A stretch of 5,308 bases of DNA from Verrucomicrobiales bacterium (GTDB taxonomy: Bacteria; Verrucomicrobiota; Verrucomicrobiia; Verrucomicrobiales; DEV007): the NCBI GenBank assembly GCA_007123695.1, contig SLGN01000310.1, positions 1 through 5,308 on the forward strand, in the 5' to 3' direction. Made by a program: the position numbers and the translations under genes. The notes beneath the pieces were generated by a model. It did no database searches. It saw nothing but the letters and a program-made list of their open reading frames with translations, and was not told the origin of the DNA. The stretch's first letter is position 1; the number at the start of each line of letters is the position of its first letter. This document shows positions 1 to 5,172 of this stretch, piece by piece.

Positions 1-220
1 CAAACATCTCCAGCAGAGCGGGCGTGTGCTCGCCCGCTGCCTCGGCATCCGCGAGCCGGGCGAGAGCACGGCGGAGAACGATCAATTTCGATTCGTCGCA
101 GGCAGCGCTTCCCTCGCGAGCGGCGGCGGCGGCGTAGCGGTCGAGCAAGGCAGCGACTTCGAGGAGATCGTGGCGGGCCTCGAGGTAGTAGGCGTCGAGT
201 GTTTGCTGCGGCGAGAGCAT
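1..220 (-). CDS. Hypothetical protein, N-terminal part (runs off left edge)
   Basis: This is the first 73 codons of a minus-strand gene whose 3' end lies outside the window. The protein begins MLSPQQTLDAYYLEARHDLL and continues as an Ala/Leu/Glu-rich, apparently all-helical segment with no signal peptide or membrane segment, so it is probably cytoplasmic. I do not recognise a named family, although the N-terminal wording resembles uncharacterised proteins I associate with Planctomycetota/Verrucomicrobiota. The ATG at 220 is chosen because an in-frame TAG lies five codons upstream (the codon spans 235-233) with no other start between. A GGGG run 6-9 nt upstream is at best a weak ribosome site. 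The gene has its own promoter and an operator like that of the four-gene operon upstream of it, so it probably heads a separate but co-regulated transcript. Its function is unknown. Confidence 0.72.
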   Translation of the reverse strand, partial: MLSPQQTLDAYYLEARHDLLEVAALLDRYAAAAAREGSAACDESKLIVLRRALARLADAEAAGEHTPALLEMF

Positions 221-229
221 GATGCCCCA

Positions 230-257
230 ATGCTATCCAAAGGGGATTTAAATGCAA
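230..257 (-). promoter_or_regulatory. Predicted promoter of the left-edge gene
   Basis: On the minus strand a -35-like TTGCAT (257-252) is followed after exactly 16 bp by a -10-like TAGCAT (235-230), inside an AT-rich patch that stands out from the GC-rich surroundings. The -35 matches TTGACA at 4 of 6 positions and the -10 matches TATAAT at 4 of 6. The -10 ends only 9 nt before the ATG at 220, so transcription would start at or almost at the start codon. The spacing and the overlap with the palindrome at 251-269 repeat at the operon promoter at 4915-4942, which is the main support for this weak promoter. Confidence 0.5.
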
Positions 258-269
258 GTTGTTTGCATT
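251..269 (-). promoter_or_regulatory. Palindromic operator, GCAA-N5-TTGC (Fur-family-like), copy 1
   Basis: The minus strand reads AATGCAAACAACTTGCATT, an inverted repeat with 7-bp arms (AATGCAA/TTGCATT) and a 5-nt centre. It matches the site upstream of the operon (4936-4954) at 14 of 19 positions, with identical half-site spacing. The right arm contains the predicted -35 element, as expected for a repressor site. TGCAA/TTGCA palindromes of this size resemble Fur and Mur boxes described in alphaproteobacteria. With the zinc-type operon next door, Zur is the leading guess for the regulator, but the regulator itself is not in the window. Confidence 0.6.
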
Positions 270-337
270 AACAAGAGGAGCCACCGCCCCGCACCATCGT
301 CCCCGAAGGACGCCGAAACGCCAGAGCGGCCCCTCGC

Positions 338-2080
338 TCAAGGCTCCGGATCAAGCGCTTTGGCGATGCGTGCCAGACCGGCTTCGGTCTCTGCCCGGGC
401 GAACCAGACGGTGAAGGGGGCCTCGTCGGTTTGGGAAAACACTTGGTGCGGATGCGAGGGCACGCTCTCCAGAAACCGCCGCGCCGCCGCTCGGTCGGGC
501 CACCGGGTTTCGTGGAGGAGCACGTGACCTTCACTGGGCAGCGCCCAAAGGGCGTAGCGATCATCGAGGATTTGTCCGGCGACGATTTTCGCCTCGTCGA
601 TGGAGAGCTCGCCCGAGAGCCAGGGCACGAAGCCGCCGAGCCCGAACCGTTCGACGAGAACGGGGTCCTCGGGCAGGAGGCCTTCGGCGAAGTCTTCGGC
701 CACCAAGCCTAAGCGCGGCGGCCCGGCCCCGTAGAGACTCGGGCGGAAAAGCTCGCGGGTCGAGACCGGCGGATTCCGGAACATTTCATCTACGCGACCG
801 AGGCTCTGGGCGGCGCCGGTGCGGGTCTCGACGAAGAAAGGGCCGGTCTCCCACGGGAGCCAATGCCAGAGATCGACCGCGCCGGGCACGGTCTCCGGCA
901 GCGGGTGGCCGGCGAACAGATCATCGGGCGGTCGCCCCGCGCGCGCCAAGTTCTGATGCCGGGCGTAGCGATAGGCGACGAGCTGCTTGTTGCCCTGGCG
1001 CAGCGCCTCCAGCGCGCGGCCGGCGTCGGCGTGCAACCCGGTGGGCGGCCGGGCCGCCGCGAAATGCTGCCGGGCGAGGGCGTCGGCGATCTCCTTCACC
1101 AGCTCGAGGCGGGTGAAGGGATCGGCGGTGGAGGCGACGTCGAGCACCTCGATGCGCTCGCCCTCCTCGTCGATCCAGGCGATGCGCTGGTAGAGCCCGA
1201 GCGAGGCCATCCAATCGATCCAGTCGGAGGGAGGCTCCTTGAAAAAGCCGAGCAGACCGAACAGCGCGAGCAGGGATTCGCGGTCGGCCGCCGGGTAGGC
1301 CAGCTCGGCTTCCTCGCGGACCCGCTCCACGAGACGGGCCACCGGAATGCGCTCGAAGCGCAGCGGGACCAGCGGGGAAAGCTCGCGCAGGACCGAAACT
1401 TCGGCGGCAAGCGCTTCGAGGCCGATCTCCTCGAGGGATGCGGGCCGGTTGAGATGGGCGGCGGGATCGGTCGAGTCGGAACCGCCATGGCCGGGGGCGC
1501 GGGCCGGGGCGTCCGATTCCAGATAGGGGGTGACCACGGCGTCTTCGATGGCGTAGATGAAGCCCTCCTGATGCCCCTCGCTCGTGCTCTCTGGCCTCGG
1601 CAGACGGAGGATGCCGGACACGTCCGAAGGCGCTTCGATGAAATGGAATCGAGCCCCGGCCCGCTCGGCCTGCCGCACGTAGAAGACCTGCGTCAGGTTC
1701 GGCGGCGAGCAGAACGAACAACCGACATAGCTCGGCACGATCATGCACCGCCTCAGGTCGTTGAGGCTGTCGTACGGCGCCATGAACCCGACGATCCGCA
1801 CCCGTCGGCCATCGAGGGCACGCAAACGCTCGGGAAACTCCAGCGACATGTCGATCAGGTCGAGCGGCCTCGCTTCGTCGAGCAGATCGAAATCGATCGG
1901 TTCGGGGGCTTCCGCCGGATCCCCTCCCGAGCCGTCGGGGGCACGGAGATGGCGAGATTCCAGCTCCGACCGCAGCGCGACGCCGTCGGGTGTCACGACG
2001 AAGCGGTCGATGCTGAGGCCCACCAGAAAACTGGCCAAGATGATTGCCGCGAACAGCGCAAGTTTGTAGGGACGTTTCAT
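338..2080 (-). CDS. Membrane-anchored DUF3299 protein with C-terminal degenerate zincin-like domain
   Basis: The product is 580 aa. An N-terminal hydrophobic segment (about residues 7-22) is an uncleaved anchor or signal, placing the rest in the periplasm. Residues about 91-185 look like DUF3299: RIVGFMAPYDSLNDLRRCMIVPS, then GCSFCSPP and later YAIEDAVV. C112, C121 and C124 are potential metal or disulfide residues. A low-complexity linker (about 188-215) leads to a long C-terminal domain (about 217-575) whose landmarks follow a secreted zincin-type metallopeptidase family: a helix where HExxH-ALQDQHF is expected (here KEIADALARQHF, 329-340), LRQGN (360-364) in place of an EGDA motif, a PPVSTREL segment (437-444), and DDRYALW followed by ETRWPD (524-529). 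The three expected zinc ligands are K329, D333 and Q362, so the domain should not be an active peptidase. The gene is last in the operon, 21 nt after the permease stop, with no strong ribosome site. Orphan DUF3299 proteins I recall are much shorter, about 150-200 aa. The DUF3299 call is fairly secure; the zincin assignment is from remembered family patterns. Confidence 0.9.
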   Translation of the reverse strand: MKRPYKLALFAAIILASFLVGLSIDRFVVTPDGVALRSELESRHLRAPDGSGGDPAEAPEPIDFDLLDEARPLDLIDMSLEFPERLRALDGRRVRIVGFMAPYDSLNDLRRCMIVPSYVGCSFCSPPNLTQVFYVRQAERAGARFHFIEAPSDVSGILRLPRPESTSEGHQEGFIYAIEDAVVTPYLESDAPARAPGHGGSDSTDPAAHLNRPASLEEIGLEALAAEVSVLRELSPLVPLRFERIPVARLVERVREEAELAYPAADRESLLALFGLLGFFKEPPSDWIDWMASLGLYQRIAWIDEEGERIEVLDVASTADPFTRLELVKEIADALARQHFAAARPPTGLHADAGRALEALRQGNKQLVAYRYARHQNLARAGRPPDDLFAGHPLPETVPGAVDLWHWLPWETGPFFVETRTGAAQSLGRVDEMFRNPPVSTRELFRPSLYGAGPPRLGLVAEDFAEGLLPEDPVLVERFGLGGFVPWLSGELSIDEAKIVAGQILDDRYALWALPSEGHVLLHETRWPDRAAARRFLESVPSHPHQVFSQTDEAPFTVWFARAETEAGLARIAKALDPEP

Positions 2081-2101
2081 GAATCGTCTACGGAGACAGC
2101 C

Positions 2102-3346
2102 TCAGGAATCCAGCGAAAGATCGGCGAGCGGCGGGCGGCGGTAGGCGGCGAAGGCGGGCGCGAGCGAGGCGAGCAGGCCGCAGAGGGCCATCGTCGCGAG
2201 GGCGGCGGCTTCGCCGGGGGCGAAGCTCCAGGTCGAGACGACGAGACCGGTGGACTCGCGCAGCCAGGCCGCCGCCACCGCGAGCGCTCCGTGCCCGAGC
2301 AGCCAGCCAAGCCCTAGGCCCAGCCCGCAGAGCAAAGCGCCCTCGAGGAAGACCAGCGCCGCCACCTCGTGCGGGCGTGCCCCGAGCGAGCGGAGGATGG
2401 CGAGGTCGCGGCGGCGGCGCTCGCCCGCTTGCAGCAGCGTCGCCAGCACCGCGAGGCAGGAAACGGCGACCACCGCCCCGGCGATCGCGAGCAGCGCCCG
2501 CTGCATCGGCGAGACGATGCCTTGGTAGAGCCGCATCACTTCGTTGAGCGGGATCGCGGCGATGCCGCCGCTGCGCTTGCGGATCTCGTCGGCGAGGCGC
2601 AGCCGCAGGCCGGGGGTCTCGAGGCGCAGCAGCACGGCGGTGGCCTCCCGTGGCGAGTCGCGGCGGAGGGAGGCAGTGCCTTGGATCGCGGCGTGGATGC
2701 GGTCTTCGGTCTCGTGGATCTCCCAGACGCTCTCCAAGCTGCCGAAGATGGCACGGTCATGGGTCGTGCCGGTGGGCTCGAGGATGCCGCAGACGGCGTA
2801 GGGGAAGTCGTCGTGGACCTCGGATCCCGCGACACGCACGAGCCCGTGGGTGCCGGCGAAGCGGTCGCCGGGAGCGAGCCCGGTGGCCCGCGCGACCTCG
2901 CTGCCGAGCACGGCTTCGAAGCGGCTCTCGAAGTGACGCCCCTCGGCGAAGGCGAAGAAGGGATTGCCCTCGCGGTCGGCCAGCTCGAAGAAGTGCGGCT
3001 CGGTCCCGACGATGCGGTAGCCCTCGTAGTTGTCGCCCAGCCCGATCGGCACCGCCCAGCGCACGCGGGAGTCGCGGCGCAGCCTCTCGTAGTCCTCGTA
3101 GGGGATGTTGCCCGCAGGCACGTCGAGGTGGTAGAGGCAGGAGAGCACGAGCTGCAGCGAGCCCCCTTTCGCCCCGACGACGAGGTCGAAGAGTGCCGCC
3201 TCGCGGGCCATGGCGGACTCGGACTCGCGCTTCAGCACCAGCACCCCGCAGACGAGCGCCGCGCCGAGGGCGATCCCTGCCAGCGTCAGCAGCGTCACGG
3301 CGGGCCGCGAGGCGAGGTAGCGCCAGGCCATGCGAGCGAGGCTCAT
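2102..3346 (-). CDS. ABC transporter permease, MacB/FtsX type
   Basis: The product is 414 aa with the four-helix layout of the MacB/LolC/FtsX superfamily. TM1 is about residues 17-38. A large periplasmic MacB-type core domain follows (about 45-270), including NYEGYRIVGTEPHFFEL, VHDDFPYAVCGILEPTGTTHDRA and other conserved pieces. Then come TM2 (about 283-305), a cytoplasmic loop with the coupling sequence ERRRDLAILRSLGARPHE (309-326), TM3 (about 330-352) and TM4 (about 378-401). Such permeases do not move substrate through a channel; they transmit ATP-driven motion to periplasmic partners. The ATG at 3346 overlaps the ATPase stop by 4 bp (ATGA), and AAAGGAGG lies 9 nt upstream, so the start is firm and translation is probably coupled. 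In the zinc-responsive operons I recall, the same type of permease sits between the ATPase and the DUF3299 gene, as here. The physiological substrate is not known from sequence. No frameshift or unusual composition was seen. Confidence 0.93.
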   Translation of the reverse strand: MSLARMAWRYLASRPAVTLLTLAGIALGAALVCGVLVLKRESESAMAREAALFDLVVGAKGGSLQLVLSCLYHLDVPAGNIPYEDYERLRRDSRVRWAVPIGLGDNYEGYRIVGTEPHFFELADREGNPFFAFAEGRHFESRFEAVLGSEVARATGLAPGDRFAGTHGLVRVAGSEVHDDFPYAVCGILEPTGTTHDRAIFGSLESVWEIHETEDRIHAAIQGTASLRRDSPREATAVLLRLETPGLRLRLADEIRKRSGGIAAIPLNEVMRLYQGIVSPMQRALLAIAGAVVAVSCLAVLATLLQAGERRRRDLAILRSLGARPHEVAALVFLEGALLCGLGLGLGWLLGHGALAVAAAWLRESTGLVVSTWSFAPGEAAALATMALCGLLASLAPAFAAYRRPPLADLSLDS

Positions 3347-4056
3347 GCGGCGGCCCCTCCTTTCTCGTGCGGGCGCGAGGCGACCAGGCCGGCGCAGTCG
3401 TAACGGCGAGGCAGCTCGGCGGCGAGGTCGGCGTCGTGCGTCACCATCAGCAGTGTCCGGCCCGCCTCGCTGGCAGTCTCGCGCAGCAGCGCGAAGACCT
3501 CGCGCCCCGTCGCCACGTCGAGCGATCCGGTGGGCTCGTCGGCGAGCAGCAGCGGCGGGTCGGTGGCGATGGCCCTCGCGATCGCGACCCGCTGCCGCTC
3601 CCCTGCTGAAAGGGTCGCAGGCAGGGCACGCCGTCGCCCCGAGAGTCCCACCCGGTCCAGTGCCGCCTCGGCGCGCCGACGCGCCTCCGCCCCCCGGCAG
3701 CCCGCGAAGCGGAGCCCGATCATCACGTTCTCCAAGGCGCTGAAGGGCGCGAGCAGGTGGAAGCTCTGGAAGACCTGTCCGCAAACGCGGCCCCGGTAGC
3801 GGTCGAGCGCGGCCTCGCCCAGCGCCGCGAGATCCTGCCCCTCGACCGCGACCTGACCGACGTCGGCCCGACGCAGGCCGGCGACGAGGTTCAGGAGCGT
3901 GCTTTTGCCGCATCCGCTCGGACCGACCAATGCGACCGCCTCGCCCCGGGCCGCCTCGAAGCGCTCCAGCGAGAAGCGGAGTTCCCGGCCGGCGTCGCGA
4001 CCGAGCCGGACCGACACGTCGCGGAGCTCGACCATCGCATCGGAGGCGCCGCTCAC
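3343..4056 (-). CDS. ABC transporter ATP-binding protein, LolD/MacB type
   Basis: This 237-aa nucleotide-binding subunit would energise the permease encoded next. All motifs are present: Walker A GPSGCGKST (45-53), Q-loop Q97 in VFQSFHLLAPFSALENV, signature LSAGERQRVAIARA (149-162), Walker B LLLADEP (169-175), D-loop SLD (178-180) and H-loop H207 in VTHD. The wording LLAPFSALENV and the size (about 230 aa) are typical of the LolD/MacB/FtsE group, not of classical substrate importers. The GTG at 4056 is chosen because it overlaps the lipoprotein stop as GTGA and has a GGGGAGGAGG run 4 nt upstream. The open frame extends upstream to an ATG at 4170, but that would overlap the lipoprotein gene by 118 bp and add a low-complexity Gly-rich leader. 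An internal ATG at 4035 has no ribosome site. The C-terminus ends shortly after the H-loop region, in HEKGGAAA. The enzyme should be active; its partner is inferred from adjacency. Confidence 0.94.
   Translation of the reverse strand: MSGASDAMVELRDVSVRLGRDAGRELRFSLERFEAARGEAVALVGPSGCGKSTLLNLVAGLRRADVGQVAVEGQDLAALGEAALDRYRGRVCGQVFQSFHLLAPFSALENVMIGLRFAGCRGAEARRRAEAALDRVGLSGRRRALPATLSAGERQRVAIARAIATDPPLLLADEPTGSLDVATGREVFALLRETASEAGRTLLMVTHDADLAAELPRRYDCAGLVASRPHEKGGAAA
3356..3363 (-). promoter_or_regulatory. Strong ribosome binding site for the permease gene
   Basis: The minus strand carries AAAGGAGG ending 9 nt before the permease ATG at 3346. It lies inside the last codons of the ATPase gene and fixes the permease start. 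Together with the ATGA stop/start overlap it indicates coupled translation of the two ABC subunits. Confidence 0.8.
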
Positions 4057-4907
4057 AGCTCCTCCTCCCCCTCCTCGTGATGCACATGGGGTCGCAGGAC
4101 GAATTCGCCGCTCGTCGCCCCCTCCCAGGAAAGGACCGCCTTCGCCGCGAAATCCTCGCCCATCAGCCAAGAGGCGTCGGCGTCGGTCTCGCCGGGGAAG
4201 ACGAAGTAGTTCGTCGCACCGTCGCGGACCGTCGCCGCACCGTTTTCATCGCGGTTCTCAAGCTCGTCGCGCACCGCCAGATCGACCCGCCGGCCGGTTT
4301 CGGGAAACTCCAGCCGCAAGACCGTGGCAACCGGCAGTTCCCACGGCGCTCCTCCATGCCCGCCCTCGGTCAGCCACACCTCGAGATCGCCCGCGTCGTC
4401 GTGCAGCTTGATCTCGGCGGTGCCGACCTGTGTTCCGTCGGGGCCAAAGATCGGATGCAGCCAGCCGTCGTTCGGACCCTCGTTGGCATGGACATGGGGC
4501 ATCCCCGCCGCCTCGAACAGGGCCTCGACCACCGGATGCAGCCCTTCCGCGAGGGCGAAGAGGCTCTCGTCGGGAAGGTCCGCCTTGGCGAATCCGTTCA
4601 CGAGACTGGTCAGGTCGCCGAGCAGTTCATGGACCAGCGCCGCGTTTGCCACGTCCTCCGGCATCGTCATGAACGAAACGGCCCAGCCCGCCTCGAGGAG
4701 CGAGGCCCGGATCGAGAGCAGGCCATCGCGGTCCTTCACCATGGCGAGCCCCTCGGCCCGGTAGGCGATCTCGTCAAAGGCCGAGAGCTCGGGCCAAACC
4801 ACAGGAGGCGCTTCCGCCGTCGGAGGCGTCCCCCCGCAACCGGCAACGAGGACTGAGGAAAACAACAAGGTCCGCCATTGGCGAAACCATACCGGGAAAC
4901 GGTTCAT
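4053..4907 (-). CDS. Periplasmic lipoprotein with His clusters, putative metal-binding component
   Basis: The product is 284 aa. A short signal peptide with a twin-charged start (MNRFPVWFRQWR) ends in the lipobox VAGC, giving a lipidated C24; the next residue is Gly, not the Asp that marks inner-membrane retention in enterics. After a Pro-rich spacer comes a helical domain (about 37-135), then a His-rich joint PHVHANEGPNDGWLHP (137-152), then a beta-rich domain (about 155-274) with KLHDDAGDLEVWL and GATNYFVFPGETDADASWLMG. The tail (273-284) is PHVHHEEGEEEL. Ten histidines and the acidic tail suggest divalent metal binding. The ATG at 4907 is preferred over an in-frame start at 5051 because it places the lipobox correctly and follows a good -10; the longer frame would run through the promoter and the palindrome. 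It is first in the operon, where zinc-type operons of this layout encode a His-rich periplasmic protein (DUF2796 in gammaproteobacteria). I see no clear DUF2796 similarity, so this is a functional analogue by position. Confidence 0.88.
   Translation of the reverse strand: MNRFPVWFRQWRTLLFSSVLVAGCGGTPPTAEAPPVVWPELSAFDEIAYRAEGLAMVKDRDGLLSIRASLLEAGWAVSFMTMPEDVANAALVHELLGDLTSLVNGFAKADLPDESLFALAEGLHPVVEALFEAAGMPHVHANEGPNDGWLHPIFGPDGTQVGTAEIKLHDDAGDLEVWLTEGGHGGAPWELPVATVLRLEFPETGRRVDLAVRDELENRDENGAATVRDGATNYFVFPGETDADASWLMGEDFAAKAVLSWEGATSGEFVLRPHVHHEEGEEEL
4061..4070 (-). promoter_or_regulatory. Purine-rich ribosome binding site embedded in the lipoprotein Glu tail
   Basis: The minus strand reads GGGGAGGAGG, ending 4 nt before the GTG start at 4056. 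The same bases encode the Gly-Glu-Glu-Glu tail of the lipoprotein, so the acidic C-terminus and the ribosome site share sequence. This supports the GTG start and coupling across the GTGA overlap. Confidence 0.7.
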
Positions 4908-4914
4908 GCCCGCC

Positions 4915-4942
4915 AGTATAGGGGGCCGCCCAACTAACGCAA
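4915..4942 (-). promoter_or_regulatory. Predicted promoter of the four-gene operon
   Basis: On the minus strand a -10 TATACT (4920-4915, 5 of 6 matches to TATAAT) is preceded after 16 bp by TTGCGT (4942-4937, 3 of 6 to TTGACA) within the operator palindrome. The -10 ends 7 nt before the lipoprotein ATG, so the transcript would begin at or within a base or two of the start codon. The geometry is the same as at the promoter at 230-257. Confidence 0.6.
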
Positions 4943-4954
4943 GAAACTTGCAAC
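4936..4954 (-). promoter_or_regulatory. Palindromic operator, GCAA-N5-TTGC (Fur-family-like), copy 2
   Basis: The core is a perfect 13-bp inverted repeat, GCAAG-AAA-CTTGC (4939-4951), in an AT-rich island within GC-rich DNA. It covers the predicted -35 of the operon promoter, with its centre 38 bp from the lipoprotein ATG; copy 1 is centred 40 bp from its gene. The position fits a repressor. The shared consensus is AAnGCAAnnAACTTGCAn. A Zur-type regulator is inferred from the kind of operon, not from the motif alone. Confidence 0.62.
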
Positions 4955-4997
4955 AAAAGAACGGAACGCCCGCCGTCCGATGCAGCCCAGGGCGTTT

Positions 4998-5039
4998 CCT
5001 CCCCGATTCTTGACGCGGCCGCGTCAAGAATCGGGGAGG
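4998..5039. repeat. Perfect 42-bp palindrome (21-bp arms, no spacer)
   Basis: The arms beginning CCTCCCCGATTCTTGACGCG meet at a central GCGGCCGC with no mismatch over 21 bp per arm; symmetry ends at 4997/5040. It lies between the truncated M20-like gene and the operon promoter, about 90 bp upstream of the lipoprotein start. As RNA it would fold into a very stable hairpin readable from either strand, and could terminate or insulate transcription arriving from the right. No T-run follows it on either strand, so it is not a standard intrinsic terminator. A dispersed intergenic palindromic repeat or a dyad protein-binding site are the alternatives. Confidence 0.85.
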
Positions 5040-5172
5040 GCGCGAGGCCATTCGCCTCCCCCGCCCGGCTTTGATGCAAGCGATGTCTATGCGGGTCGCC
5101 CTTTTCCCGCAGACTTCAAAAGTTCATCAAGTGCCTCCACTACAAGAGTGCCGCCGGGGGTCGGATCGCCCC

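Noticed and set aside
298..312. Small hairpin CGTCC-ttcgg-GGACG on the minus strand after the DUF3299 stop, as a terminator for the operon
   Set aside because: The stem is only 5 bp and no T-run follows, so it does not meet the usual pattern of an intrinsic terminator.
2086..2097. GTCT-acgg-AGAC inverted repeat in the 21-nt gap before the DUF3299 gene
   Set aside because: A 4-bp stem is too short to support a regulatory claim.
863..2317. Long plus-strand open frame of 484 codons
   Set aside because: It runs antisense across the DUF3299 gene and into the permease. Its Gly/Arg-rich composition is typical of a shadow frame in GC-rich DNA, and it has no recognisable domain.
2369..3403. Long plus-strand open frame of 344 codons antisense to the permease
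   Set aside because: The opposite strand has clear MacB/FtsX domains and membrane helices; the plus-strand product is low-complexity and unrecognisable.
3347..4087. N-terminal extension of the permease frame across the ATPase gene (an apparent ATPase-permease fusion)
   Set aside because: In this frame the region is Arg/Gly-rich shadow sequence. The ATPase motifs lie in another frame, and the permease has its own ATG at 3346 with a strong ribosome site.
4908..5051. Upstream in-frame start (5051) for the lipoprotein
   Set aside because: It would put the signal peptide and lipobox deep inside the protein and would translate the promoter, the operator and half of the palindrome.
5044..5058. Short inverted repeat GAGGC-cattc-GCCTC next to the 42-bp palindrome
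   Set aside because: A 5-bp stem of this composition is expected by chance in GC-rich DNA.
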